From Phialocephala subalpina (taxonomy: Eukaryota > Ascomycota > Leotiomycetes > Helotiales > Mollisiaceae), in assembly GCA_900073065.1 (NCBI GenBank), contig FJOG01000061.1, positions 179,119 through 243,118 on the forward strand: a stretch of DNA of 64,000 bases, given 5' to 3'. The notes below the pieces were generated by a model. That model made no database searches. It was not told where the DNA came from and saw only the letters and a list, made by a program, of their open reading frames with translations. The position numbers and the translations under genes are program-made. Below, in pieces: positions 11,727 through 23,533 of this stretch; positions within the stretch are counted from its first letter, which is position 1, and each line of letters begins with the position of its first letter.

Positions 11727-13487
11727 ATGGTTCTCCAGCAAGACCCCTCACATGATGTGCCTTACACAGTCCCTCGTCCCATCGAGACCGCCGCAGAGAA
11801 AACTATCCCTCACCTCCGCAAAACCAAAACCTCAAGCCAGCTCATTGTCAACGGAAAACCCTTCCTCATGCTCGCCGGCGAGCTTCACAACTCTTCCCTC
11901 TCCGACCCAGCATATATGCGCATCGTATGGCCAAACATGAAAGCCGCAAACATTAACACGCTCCTCGGCTCCATTACATGGGAAATGATCGAGCCTGTCG
12001 AAGGTCACTTCAACTTCTCCTTTCTCGATCAAATCCTGCTCGACGCACGGGAATTCGATATGAAGATCGTCTTGCTTTGGTTTGGCAGTTTCAAGAATGC
12101 TTTGAGCACGTACGCTCCAGGATGGGTAAAGAGAGACGTGAAACGGTTTCCTAGAGTTCACGCGCTGGAAGCTGGCGGGGTGATGAAGACGTTAGAGCTC
12201 GTTAGCCCGTTTTGTGAGGAGGGTTCGAAGGCTGATGGGAAAGCATTTGCGGCCTTGATGAGGCATCTGAAAGAGTTCGATTCGGATCACCAAACGGTCA
12301 TCATGGTGCAGGTTGAGAATGAGACGGGATTGCTGGGAGACTCAAGAGATCGGTCGAGACTTGCGAATCAGAAGTTTAAGCAGCCTGTTCCAACGGAGGT
12401 CATTTCTCATCTGCAAAGTCAGTATGACGAGGAAGTCCATTCTCTGTTTCGAAAGAGGTTCCCGGAGTTCAAGAATCTCACTGCTGGAGAGGCAACTTGG
12501 GAGGACGCATTTGGGAAAGGTGTTGACGCAGATGAAATGTTCATGGCTGATGCTTTCTCGCGGTACGTGGGACAAGTCGCAGCGGCTGGGAAAGCAGAAT
12601 ACCCCATCCCTCTCTACACAAATGTTTGGCTCAACTTCGACGATCCATCTGTCCTCGACCTCCAAGGCCTTCCAATCGTGGTTGGTGGCGGAGCAAAAGC
12701 AGGCATCTACCCCTCAGGCGGAGGTGTACCACATACCATGGATGTGTGGAAGTTGAACGCCCCAGCTCTTGACTTCATTGCACCTGACCTTTACTTCCAC
12801 GATTATGAGGAGGTTTGTAAGCAGTATCGACATCAGAATCAGCCTTTATTCATACCAGAGCAGAGAAGGGATGAGAGGGGTGCGAGAAGAGTGTGGCTGG
12901 CGTATGGCACGTATTTAGGTATCGGTTGTTCGCCATTCGGAATCGACTCCTTGGAAGCAAGCGTCAGTCCTATCACCAAACATTATGGACTTCTCAATTC
13001 GGTCAGCAGTATCGTGTTGGAAGCTCAGGTCAATAGGCCAGAAGACATCATGGGATTCTTCTTCGACGAGGTCTCAGAAACGAAGGTCGAAAAGCCATGG
13101 GTGCGCAGCTTCGGGGAGTTTGAATTGACGATCGATCGTGCCTTTGTGTTCGGGAAACCTGGTCCAGGAGCTGGCATGATAATCCATCAAGGAGATGGCA
13201 AGTTTCTCCTCATTGGTTGGGGGTTCCAGGTTACCTTCAAGAGCACGAACCCAAAGTCCACCTTCACCGGCATTCTATACTCAGAGGAGAAGACTGTTAG
13301 CGCGGAAGGAAAGTTACACACGGCTCGAGTCATGAATGGGGATGAAACGAGGAGTGGAAGCTTCTATATCATGCCAAACGAGGATCCAGATTATGGTGGA
13401 TTTCCTATTGCGGTCACAATTCCGTCGAGGACGATGATTGCTGAGTGTACAGCGTACAGTATTGAAGAAGAGGAGGAGGACTTCTGA
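11727..13487 (+). CDS. GH35-type beta-galactosidase with DUF5597 C-terminal domain
   Basis: Intronless, 586 residues. The N-terminal two thirds form a glycoside hydrolase clan-A type barrel: GKPFLMLAGELHNS (about 43-55), WPNMKAANINTLLGSITWEM (68-87), the acid/base motif QVENETG with Glu199, and the probable nucleophile in PLFIPEQRRD (Glu378). Residues from about 430 on (FGEFELTIDRAFVFGKPGPG, FLLIGWGFQVTF, then RVMNGDE and GGFPI) match the DUF5597 beta domain found in bacterial and fungal GH35/GH42-like beta-galactosidases. No signal peptide is seen, so an intracellular enzyme cleaving imported galactosides is likely. Its neighbours, a Zn2Cys6 regulator and a sugar transporter, support a galactoside-use role. 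The absence of introns and closeness to bacterial-type enzymes would fit an old horizontal transfer, but that is not shown here. Ends with an acidic EEEEEDF tail. Confidence 0.87.
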   Translation: MVLQQDPSHDVPYTVPRPIETAAEKTIPHLRKTKTSSQLIVNGKPFLMLAGELHNSSLSDPAYMRIVWPNMKAANINTLLGSITWEMIEPVEGHFNFSFLDQILLDAREFDMKIVLLWFGSFKNALSTYAPGWVKRDVKRFPRVHALEAGGVMKTLELVSPFCEEGSKADGKAFAALMRHLKEFDSDHQTVIMVQVENETGLLGDSRDRSRLANQKFKQPVPTEVISHLQSQYDEEVHSLFRKRFPEFKNLTAGEATWEDAFGKGVDADEMFMADAFSRYVGQVAAAGKAEYPIPLYTNVWLNFDDPSVLDLQGLPIVVGGGAKAGIYPSGGGVPHTMDVWKLNAPALDFIAPDLYFHDYEEVCKQYRHQNQPLFIPEQRRDERGARRVWLAYGTYLGIGCSPFGIDSLEASVSPITKHYGLLNSVSSIVLEAQVNRPEDIMGFFFDEVSETKVEKPWVRSFGEFELTIDRAFVFGKPGPGAGMIIHQGDGKFLLIGWGFQVTFKSTNPKSTFTGILYSEEKTVSAEGKLHTARVMNGDETRSGSFYIMPNEDPDYGGFPIAVTIPSRTMIAECTAYSIEEEEEDF

Positions 13488-13632
13488 CCTGTCTTTCCAT
13501 ATATATATATTTCAAGAGGAGTAGAGTATAAAAATGTCAGACTTCAGTCGTAATTTGAGTTTGGATTGCGGCGCCACTTGTGATAATCAATATTAGTACT
13601 GGTAAGGCTCATCATGCCTGGATCGTCTATCG
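13488..13632. other. convergent 3' spacer
   Basis: 145 bases between the stop of the GH35 gene and the stop of the minus-strand regulator; it must hold both 3' ends. A short TATATATATA run at about 13500-13510. Confidence 0.7.
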
Positions 13633-15247
13633 CTAGGCATAACCAAACTCTGGCCTAAAATCCAGCGTCTCGAGTCTCTCCAACAATCTCACCAAGTCCA
13701 CTCTTGCTTGCTCACTGACTATTCCTGGATTCTCTCCGGCTCTCACCTCATCCAACAATGCAGAGCCGATGTCCCTGATCTTGGGAACAAGACTGTGCCC
13801 ATTAGCCTCCAAAGTCTCTCTCGGCATGTGGGACAATATCTCTAACGAATCTTCGACAATTCTCTGTCTCTGCTCTATAATATTCTGCGAGGTGGCGTGA
13901 TCGGATTGTCCTTTCGTCAAGCGATCTAATTGCTCAAGTAGGTTCGAGCGTATGTGAAGCTGCGTTATGTAGAGGTTCGCGATCTGAACATCAGTACCGA
14001 AGTTGCTGCGAGGTGGACGAGAGAGACCCCCTCGCCAACGAAGTTCCGCCGGAAGGTCATCAAGGGCACGCTGGACGAGGTTGATGTGCTCTTGAAGACC
14101 AGTAGGAGTGCTGTTGTGGGTTTGTTGACTTGAGTGCCAAAGGAGAAAGAGGTTGGAGAGATGATTTAGGCCGGGAATGTAAGACATCGTGTCACCATGC
14201 CACGGACTATGACCGGGGAAGTGGGGGTCAAGCTCTGTGTCTGTGAGATCTAGCGGCCGCAGGGTCTGGATATTGTCTTGCGGGGTGAGAAGTCCGATGT
14301 ATGGTCTGCCGAACATTTCCATGCTACTTAAATCTCGTCGGCTTGAGCTCGATAATGGAAAGGTGATATGACTCACCAGAGGCCTGCAAATATCATCCAG
14401 TAAAGTCGTCTCACCAATTGCTGCTCCCAAATGGACATGTTTGGCAACTTGTAGTATATCAGGTATTTAACTCCCATGACTGCCTCGCTCAAGTACCGAA
14501 AGCTAGACTGGTTATCTAATCCTCTCCCTGCTCCGCAAGCGACACCTAGATTGTATTTTGCTTGACACCATTCTAATGTGAAGCTCTGGCCAGTTTCCAA
14601 AAGTCGATTCCCGTTGATGAGTTCCACACCTCGATCAAGGGCCACAGCTCCGTAGTGCGAAGAACTCCTCCTCTTCAAACTGGCGACTGTAGCTGCACAG
14701 ATCGAGATCACGAGACCGCAGAACTCTGGATCATGGCTGGCATCCCCGTCTGAAAGACGCCTGAGAAAGTGACCTCGGTGCAAGATGGGTGCAACAGAGT
14801 GGATAAGCTGGAACCAATCATCAATTATCTGCCTGATCAAAGTAGAGGGTCCAAGTTGGTCTAGAACGTTGAGAGAAAGCTCGCTTGGCGATTCTGAGTA
14901 GATAGAAGGGGAGGTAACCGATGGTCCGGTAGGAGATCTGAGCTGATTCTGCGCCTGGACATAGCTTGAAAGTGTATCAGTGAATGTATTCCCGACTACC
15001 GAGTCAAAGGAAGAAGGACGCACCTGTTGGGTGGCCCTCTTCGTCTCCTTGGCGCATTCTGGGTACAGGACAAGCCTAACTCTAGACATGCTCGACAGCT
15101 GGATCCTTCTCGGAAGCACTCAGACAAAAGTCAGTTCTGCTCTGAGCAGAGGGTGTGACTTACCTTGACTTTCCGGGCTCTGCATGCATCACAGGCATTG
15201 GATGTACGCTTCCGAACAGGTTTCGGGACTTGTTCAGCTTGGTCCAT
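13633..15247 (-). CDS. Zn2Cys6 transcription factor with fungal regulatory domain
   Basis: Four exons on minus: 15247-15164, 15118-15024, 14964-14377 and 14326-13633; phases 0, 2, 2; 486 residues. Splicing restores a perfect binuclear zinc cluster: C19-x2-C22-x6-C29-x6-C36-x2-C39-x6-C46, with the first intron cutting exactly before Cys29. Basic linker RRRRGPP follows. The fungal-specific factor domain begins around IRQIIDDWFQLIHSVAPILH and HFLRRL, and shows RRLYWMIFAGLCSMEMFGRP across the third intron. The protein is short for the family (usually 600-800) but complete by phase. It sits between the GH35 gene (convergent) and the sugar transporter (divergent, about 680 bases of shared promoter region), so it is the likely pathway regulator. 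Confidence 0.85.
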
Positions 15248-15882
15248 TGATTTGAGATGAAAGCATAGAATTTTGATGTCGAGACAGGATAAAGCTCGGA
15301 TCTGGTAGAGATTATGAAGGGAAGGATCTCGGATGCGGGGTTTGAAGGAAAGAGGGACCGGGTAGTGCCTTCTACCCCGCGATCTTCCATGCCGATAAGT
15401 GGGGTTACTTTATCATACGACTCTACATGCGCACCAGTGAACAACATTTCTCCGCCAACATTGAGAGGAGAATCTCCTCGCAATTTCCTCGGATTATTGA
15501 TTCCAGGGACAGGAGGCTTTCAGGAATGGCGTTCTAGCCAAATTTCGATGTCGCTGAACTCTCACGTCATCCAATCACGAATAGACCAACATTTTGTGTC
15601 TTCCCACTTCCCCACTTCCCCACTCCCCCACCTCCATACATTATTCGACCCCGGATAAGCACTGCAATGCTACAAAAGTTGCCCCGGATCTACTGGAAAT
15701 ACTTCGGGTGGCTGTCCTGTATCCCAAAGCCACGTTCTCGGTTATTTCCCATCGTCCTGTCAAGTCCAGGACCACAAGCAAACATCCGAGCATCACTTGT
15801 GTCGTCGTCATGTATAAGTATAACTTCAACTTCCATCAGTTGAGCAGTGATCGGCAGCCCATTTCGCCTTTCCCGTCAAACA
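15248..15882. promoter_or_regulatory. divergent intergenic region between regulator and transporter
   Basis: Lies between the ATG of the Zn2Cys6 gene (minus) and the duplicated 5' end of the transporter (plus). A pentameric CTTCCCCACTTCCCCACTCC-like pyrimidine stretch at 15600-15630 and a CATGTATAAGTATAAC TATA-like box near 15810 precede the transporter ATG. No defined operator could be assigned. Confidence 0.5.
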
Positions 15883-16382
15883 TCTCGAATTCGAATGCGC
15901 AGCTTCGATCTTCTCATATCTCACAGCAAAATGTCAACCGAATTAGAGAAAAGACCGAACACAACCGTCGAAAATGAAGCAAACTTCACCCCTCCAACGG
16001 GCTCTGAAGTCCCTTGGTGGAAGCAAAAATATCTTCGACAACTATACCTCATGATGACCTTCCTCTTCCTTGGCTCCACGACTCTTGGATATGACGGCAG
16101 TGTCCTGAATGGCCTCCAAACGATGACTACATTCTCGAATTCGAATGCGCAGCTTCGATCTTCTCATATCTCACAGCAAAATGTCAACCGAATTAGAGAA
16201 AAGACCGAACACAACCGTCGAAAATGAAGCAAACTTCACCCCTCCAACGGGCTCTGAAGTCCCTTGGTGGAAGCAAAAATATCTTCGACAACTATACCTC
16301 ATGATGACCTTCCTCTTCCTTGGCTCCACGACTCTTGGATATGACGGCAGTGTCCTGAATGGCCTCCAAACGATGACTACAT
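15883..16382 (+). repeat. perfect 250-bp tandem duplication
   Basis: 15883-16132 and 16133-16382 are identical as far as I can read. The unit holds the end of the 5' leader, the ATG (15931 and again 16181) and the first about 67 codons of the sugar transporter. Since 250 is not a multiple of three, reading through the first copy breaks the frame in the second. Confidence 0.93.
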
Positions 16383-17619
16383 CCAGCCGACAACCCAGTA
16401 CCCATGTATCTGGCAGGACGATTCTTCATTGGTTTCGGTGCCAATATCAGCAATGGAACTTGCCCGTTGCTCATCACTGAGATCGCCCATCCGAGACATA
16501 GAGGAAAGGTGACGACGATATATAATACGCTTTGGTATCTCGGCGCTATCGTCGCTGCATGGACGACGTACGGAACTCTTACCACCTTATCTGGACATTT
16601 GCAATGGCGCTTGCCAACGGGACTACAATGCCTGATGCCCGGAATTCAACTCCTGGCCATATTTTTCATCCCCGAATCTCCAAGATGGTTGATCAGCAAA
16701 GGACGGGATGACGAGGCGTTGAAGATACTTACTAAGTATCATGCGAACGGAGATCGGGATGATGAGTTCGTGAAGTGGGAATTCGCGGAGATTAGAGAGA
16801 CGCTGCATATGGAGAAGGAAGCTGCGCATAGTAGTGGCTGGTTAGAGCTGTTCCGAACGCCTGGGAACAGAAAGAGGAGTTTTCTTATCATCTTCACGGC
16901 TATCATCTCTCAGTGCTCTGGTAATGGTCTTGTGTCGTACTATTTATCTTCCGTCTTGAAGACCATTGGAATTACCGAGTAAGCATTCTTCGCCTGAAGA
17001 CTTTTTTCGTTGCTGACAAAGTCCAAGTTCTAAGAAACAAGCTCTCATCAACGGTGGCCTGACAATCTGGTGTTGGCTTGTCTCTCTCGCCTGCGCGTTC
17101 CTCGTCGACCGGGTCGGCCGACGAACACTCTTCCTCTTTTCTGGAGTGGGGATGCTGATCTCCTTCACCATCTGGACCGCATGCTCAGCAGTGTACGCGA
17201 AGACAGGAAGCACATCTGCTGGATCTGCAGTCCTCGCCATGATCTTCTTGTTCTATGGCACGGCTGGCGCTGCTTGGCCCGGGTTGACGGTCTCATACAC
17301 TGTCGAGATCTTGCCGTTCCATATACGAGCCAAGGGGTTGACGCTCTGTTTCATGTTCACGGCATTGAGCGGGGTGTTCAATCAGTACGTGAACCCTATC
17401 GGACTTGCTGCTCTGGAGTGGAAGTTTTATTTTGTGTACATTGCCGTTTTGGTGATCGAATGCCTGGTCATATACTTCTTCTACGTCGAAACGAGAGGGC
17501 CTACTTTGGAGGAGATTGCGATTTTGTTTGATGGCCCAGACTCACATGTTGGTGGAAAGATGTCGTCCGGGATGGAGAAGAAGATGGAGAGCTCAGTGGA
17601 ACATGTGCAAGAAGTGTAG
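15931..17619 (+). pseudogene. MFS sugar/H+ symporter (lactose-permease-like), 5' end rearranged
   Basis: Start is duplicated (ATG at 15931 and 16181). After WWKQKYLRQLYLMMTFLFLG and GYDGSVLNGLQTM the sequence jumps at about 16382 to MYLAGRFFIGFGANISNGTC: about 65-70 residues, covering helices 2-3 and the usual D-R-x-G-R-R loop, are absent and the frame changes. From 16404 onwards the gene is sound: GKVTTIYNTLWYLGA, PESPRWLISKGR, an intron 16979-17027 (GTAAGC donor, CAAG acceptor, phase 2), VDRVGRR, and the closing FFYVETRGPTLEEI, ending at 17619. These signatures define the fungal sugar porter family. The lesion makes a working protein unlikely; a local assembly error is the alternative. Position beside GH35 and a Zn2Cys6 gene suggests it imported the galactoside. 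Confidence 0.8.
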
Positions 17620-20289
17620 ATGTCTGAGAGGAGTTTGATATCTTACTCAAAGGAATATGGGTAGCTGCGAAATCCAATACAGTTGATGTTTAGAGTCCGT
17701 TGAAATCTGAGCATTTACTTGGTGGGTTCAACGAGAAGCAAAGTATCAGTCACGTGACTCATAGCAGACTCTCCAAATTGAGGGGTTCTAGCTTTCTCAG
17801 TCGCTGCAAGACCGAGTAAGTGAGAAGAGTGAGTTTAGTAGCGTCTAGCTGTGTAAATAAGAGTATAGAAGCGCAGAAGATTTCGAGCTCAGAACATTTG
17901 TACAAGAGTCTTAACAAACACCACCTATGAAATGTAGTTTGGCAAATGACCGGATGATGGCATCACGAGGCTACCGATTCTCAAACGGTTGAACTGGCAA
18001 TGTGCAGGGATTAACGGGCGCAGTGCAGTCAGGCAGATATCAGATGAAGATGCAGGTACAATACGACGCACATGCAAGTAAGACTGCAGCCCTACCACAG
18101 CCTTGCTTACAGCCTGACAGGCGCTGTCAAAACATCAAAAAAGCAACAATAATGGCTCGTGACTTGCAGAAAGGGTGAGATGAGATGCGGATCGGCCCAT
18201 TCTTATGCTAGATTTTATGCTAAATAAATCTACGATTACCGTTGTTGGTACCGTGATTCATCATCTGTGGGACCGGAGGTGTACTTCGGCCGAACCAACC
18301 GATGGGAATAGGCCGCGTAACCGAGTGGACGACATGCTGCACAACTCAGGAGAAGTTCTTAAAGAAGAAAAAGAGTCGTAAATTTGTGCAATAGAAAAAC
18401 GTGGCCGGTGGAAAAGACGGCATCTTCATGTCAATTCGTAAGCGCTCGTATGATACGAGCGACGATGTGAGATTCGAGGACACTAAGCGCCACTTGACGA
18501 TTTGATATCGTGGCTGAAACGATACTAGCCACATTGTACCTGAGCAAGTTCAGATGACGAGATCTAAGACGCCGTTTTGAGTGCTGGATCCGTTTGCAAA
18601 TGTTTCGCGTTCGGCTTCGAAGACAGCGGCCGGTACCAATGACCGAGAGTTCCGGTGAAGTTCTGAATAGATCCAAGTAAATTGGAGACGACTCGCGGAC
18701 GTCGTCGAGGAGACTGCAAAGGATTCGAAGAATGGGGACGAGTCGACTAACAGAGGATTCGAAGAAGGGGACCGCTTGCAACAAAGAAGTATAGACTCAT
18801 CTCGACGGTTGCTGTGCCTTCAAGAATCGACACTCGCCGCATCCTTACTTGAGATTGTAAGAGGCGGTCAAGAACGAACTTTCCCTCATTTAACAAAGCT
18901 GATTCATAAGAAGATGAAGCACGAATCCTAGGTCCCCCAAAGCAGTACTCGAATTTCTCGATTCGGAAGTGTTGAACGCTTAACTAAGCAAACGGACGAG
19001 GAAGGAAGATTGGCCTCCAAAAATAGAGGTGCATAGCCCCAGATTGCTTGGCACAGCTAATGACACTTGTCTCCTTCAAGGCAGTCAAGCGATACCATCG
19101 GACTGGAAGAACTGTGCCGCCGGATCTATCCTCCTTTCAACAAGGGCACTGCCGCCACCCGAGGCGGTAGTCCCAAGAAGGAAACGCTTTGCAGCTTGCA
19201 TGTGAGTGGGCGATCTCCCCATTTTCCAGGGATGTTTTGGCCTGTCGATCCACCCAACAATACAACTCTGCAAAGGCCAGGGTCTGAATTAGAGTGCATG
19301 ACGTTGAGGGTCCAGGGGGACGAAGACAAACACAGTTTTTCGTGCAACGACACTCCACCACCTTTACCAATATATCCTCGTTTTCAAGATCGTTTGCTTT
19401 CTGGTTCCACACACAGTCGCGTCTCCCTGCAGACCATCGGAGGTGAACAAGCTTCTCCCTGCCCACAACACAGTCAGCCGGCCAGCAAGTATTGCGCCAT
19501 CACGGTATGCTGTGACAGCCTGCAGCTCTCCCCTGTGTCTTCCCGAGCTTTGGATTGCGCATGACTTCAATCCTCAGCCCCACGACCTCAATTACCACCA
19601 AAGAAGCGAATCAGAAGTTGCCCTCCAACCGAAAGGATTCCCCTCCAGTCAAAACCCACGGCGTCGGTGGTGAAACATCCAATATCCAGCCTCGCTGCTG
19701 CCAACGCACACCCAGTCGGCGGGAATTGCACAACAGGAATCCAATCCGGCCAGACCCAGCTCCTTGGTTCTGTGACTCTCCAATACATCACTTCTGCAAC
19801 CACCCACTTCGCATAAGGTCTGCAAGCAAACTTCAGACGAACGACACCGCTGGACAAAGCAATCATACACACCTAAGGTTAGAACATCCGATCATACACA
19901 CGGAACACCTGGTCTGGACCGAGTCATCGTTGAGTCCAACTGTTGCCTGCCTTGCAGTCAAAGTACTTCAGCTCCGAGTCCTGGCATATTTACCTGCCTG
20001 CCACGTCCATCCTGGATACATACCAGCTAGAAGCAGAAAATCGCTCTGCGACATCCCCTGGATCTATTCTCGAATTTTGAATGCATAGGAAAGTCCTTTA
20101 AGGATTACTTCCGGCGCAACAAATTCTTTTGTAGTGTCCGTTATATCCGACTCCACGAAACAAACCGGCCGTCATTGCTCCACTGCCGCGTCACAGGAGA
20201 ACAAACTTTGCCACGAACCACCCTCCACTTCCTTGCGCAGATCAAAACCAAACCCACTGGGGTTGATGGTGTGAAAACTTGTGGTCAAG
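17620..20289. other. long intergenic / leader region
   Basis: About 2.7 kb without recognisable genes. From about 19080 to 20289 the DNA is C/A-rich on the plus strand with overlapping open frames of no family, which looks like a long 5' leader of the downstream gene. Nothing was identified in 17620-19070. Confidence 0.5.
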
Positions 20290-23200
20290 ATGGGTAAGTT
20301 GCATCCTCGCAGATTGTCCAACAACTTGTTTTCTGGATTTGCTCCAGTTCTAGAACATCCAGAACATCCTGCAAAGTCCCAAGAAGAACCTGCTGCGATG
20401 CCAGTGGCAACTAGTATATCGAGTATAGCAGATATGCTGGCTCCAAAGCAGTCTTCCAGACTTCGTCGTCTATCACAGTTACTCCCCAAACTTAAAACAC
20501 CTGAGGCTAAGCTCCACAAAGATCACGAACCTCTCTCTCTCCCACGGGTGAGAGACTCCTCTCCTTACCAACATCACCAACATAACGCATCACGAAACAC
20601 CCTCTCACAACCACCACCGATACGAGCACCTCCGCCAGCGCCTCTGGGGGTAAATGTACACGCTAGCGAGGATGTTATTAGCGGAGGATATACAGACAAA
20701 CTTTGGCAAGATGGCCCTCCATCACGAGCTGCACCGATTCCTCGGCAAGAGGACGCTGAATATAGTCACTCGGAGGATCTCATTGACTGGCAATCCGGGC
20801 ATCATTCACAATCTCCCTCTCCACCTCCTCCGCAAATCTACACACCACCACCTCGAACGGATTCCCGTGGAGCCAGCCCTCTCACACTCGACACCCGTCG
20901 ACCACGCGCCGAGTCATTGCTCACATCACCATCACAACCGAACTCAAACGCATATGGCTCGCGCTCCGTCTCGACCCCGTTGAACTTAAGGCCAAATTCT
21001 ACACCCTATGACTCGGACGGCGAGGGAAGGATGGATAGACTCAATGATATGCGTCGGCGGAGCTCTATGATGCTAGGAAACTTCAACATTCTGGGTGGTT
21101 CGAGGCCTCCCTCGGAAGATCGAGGTTCGAGCGTGCGCCCTTGGGTTCTTGCACTGGATGGTAAAGCTCGTCAGCCATACGCCGGTTTGGAGTATCTGAT
21201 GAATGGCGAAAAGGTATGGATCATCACATTCTATGCGATCATTCAGTTCTCTAACATGGTCACAGATCCCCGAGCTTTGGGACTTGCGAGATGTCGGCGA
21301 CCTCTACGTGTACTTCTATCCGCCCGCGTCTGGCAGAGGCCCACAGGTCAAATGCCCTTCATTGGTGATCGAAACCTCCCAAAATCTCCGAGAACTTGCG
21401 CAAAGCGGTGTTAGTAATCAGGGACGTACACGAACAAGAAGCTTCGACGGCAGAGGCAGCTTGACGATTGAAGACGCAACTCGGAATCTGGCAGTGCGAA
21501 ACCCCGCTTCTCCACCATATACCCCCAATCTTTCAGCGCAAGATCCACAGTCGGCTTCCGACAGCTCTGGGGAATCAATACGATCTTTCAGCAGTGCCTT
21601 TTCTGGACCACGCGAACTACACCTGTACCTTCCTCTTGCCTTCGTAGATGGCCCAGAGCAGACCGTACGCAAAGAGAACGAGTCACCAGCAGGTACAGCG
21701 GAGAGAGAGGCAAGAGAGCAACTCCTAATCGACGCAAGAAACCTATTCGCGTTTCTCAACGGTCAGACGATTGTATACACCAGGAATACATCAACCCCAT
21801 TTCGCGCCTTCCTCGCAATTGCGCGTTTGCTCAAATTGTTTGGCTTCAACGACCGCGGAGGCGCTACATATGGCCAAGATGTGGATATAGCCTTCGATTT
21901 CTATCTCACTGGCGACTACAAATTTTCTGATGTCCGAGAAAGCAGGGAGAAGACATTAGAGGGATTGATCATTGGCGAGGCGATGAGATCCGAGATATTA
22001 TATCGCGAAGCATTCGCTCATGCAGTCGGCAAATGGGACGAGTTGATCAAACACAACTCGCCGTTGTTGTTAGAGTTATCGCCGAAGTCACGGAGGATGC
22101 TTGAGAGAGAGTATATCGACTTGCAAAGATACAAGAAATACGTGGAGGAACGCCTGACCGATTTCGACTTCCCTTCAGTGTTCGCCGGCGTCGCAAATTC
22201 GACATCCAGTGACGAATCCAAGGTTGTGCGTTTCAAGAATTGGAAATCTAGCTTCCTCGCACTGAGAAAAGTTGTTCTGTCTTACTACAAGAAAAAGCTC
22301 GGATCCTGGCCGCCACGAGGTAGCAGCAAGAGGAACTCGTTCGTTGAAGGTGGTTTAAACAGACCCGTATTGAAGGATTTGTACCACGATCTTTGCAGAC
22401 TTTACGATTTCCTAGTCGACCGAGATAATATCACCACACGTGGAATGGAGGCAAACGAGACCGCGTCACAAGCCGAAAAGCCTACCGTCATCAGCGCGCT
22501 ACGAAGAGTTTTGAATGAGTTCGACAAGTCTACTACCTGGGAATCGCCTGCAATGCCCCTGGATGTTCCTCTCTTACCAAACCTGGCCAGCTTCGATCCC
22601 ACCTTCGAATCTAAAGACCCCAAAGAACAACAGAAGGAATATACCAAGCGCAAGCTGGTTAAAAAAGAACCCGAGCTAGCACTGGAAGCTGCACACAACC
22701 TGAGGGACGGGCTCAAGTACTACAGTACTGAATTCATGCATATGTACATGGCGTTTGAAAAGAAAGAGGCCACCGGCAAGACCATCCGAGAGCTCGAAGA
22801 GCAACGAATCGGACATTGGATCTTTCTCTACGTCGTTCTCCAAACACTTCCCCTAGTCATCTCCGATGCTCCTGGCCTCAACTTCGCGAAGAAAGAAGTG
22901 GAGTATTTCCTCTCAGCCACTCCACCAGAAAACATGCCCTGGATCGAGGGTCGAGGATCACAAATGGACCTGTACCAGACCGCAGAAGGCACATACTCTC
23001 GTCTCCCAGCACATCAAGTCGAATTCGGTATCAACTCGATCTACAGTCGTTCCCATTGCTGGACTGCAGCCAACAGCTGGCTTGCTGGTGAGCCCACTCT
23101 CGAGCAGCCAGACATCAGCATGCCAGAAGGCCAGTTCTCACCACTCGCTCCACCACCCGGCTTTTCTGGCCTAGGCGGCGGTGAACTTCGACCTCCCTCT

Positions 23201-23533
23201 CGCGGCCGCTCGCGCTCCTCTTCCGCTGGCGGCGTCCCGAGACCCCACTCTGTCGGCGGGCTTCTGGCTGTCCGGGACCCGAATGCGGCAGGATCCCGCG
23301 TCTCCAGTATATCCCAGCGGAACTCTATCATGTTAGGTCTCGAAAAGCTCCCGAGATTCGACGGCGGAGATGGGTGGGGCGGAGCCAGTCCGGTGCTCAC
23401 CACATCCAGCGGAGATACGGCGGTGAAGACTCCTCCCGAGCGGGATGTCACATTCGACGATATTTTGGCGGGGATGGAGCAACCGGGCGCCAAGAAGGGC
23501 AAGGGCGGGCTGTTGAAGAAGGGGAAGAAATAG
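20290..23533 (+). CDS. large conserved fungal protein (DUF8004-like)
   Basis: Two main exons, 20290-21213 and 21266-23533, joined in phase 0 by a 52-base intron (GTATGG donor, GTCACAG acceptor); 1063 residues. The first third is low-complexity, Pro/Ser/Arg-rich and probably disordered (PPPIRAPPPAP, SPSPPPPQIYTPPPR). The intron splits a conserved block: PWVLALDGKARQPYAGLEYL, then LMNGEKIPELWDLRDVGDLY and YFYPPASGRGP. Later blocks include ELHLYLPLAF, ARNLFAFLNGQTIVYT and LRDGLKYYSTEFMHMYMAFE. I recall this arrangement from fungal DUF8004 proteins; function unknown. The C-terminus is Lys/Gly-rich (KKGKGGLLKKGKK). An ATGG-GTAAGT sequence at the start could instead be a tiny first exon spliced to TTTGCTCCAG near 20350, which also keeps frame and only shortens the N-terminus. 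Confidence 0.7.

Noticed and set aside
19067..20088. Two overlapping plus-strand open frames of 165 and 177 codons before the large conserved gene.
   Set aside because: No family resemblance, strange composition and overlap; better explained as a C/A-rich leader.
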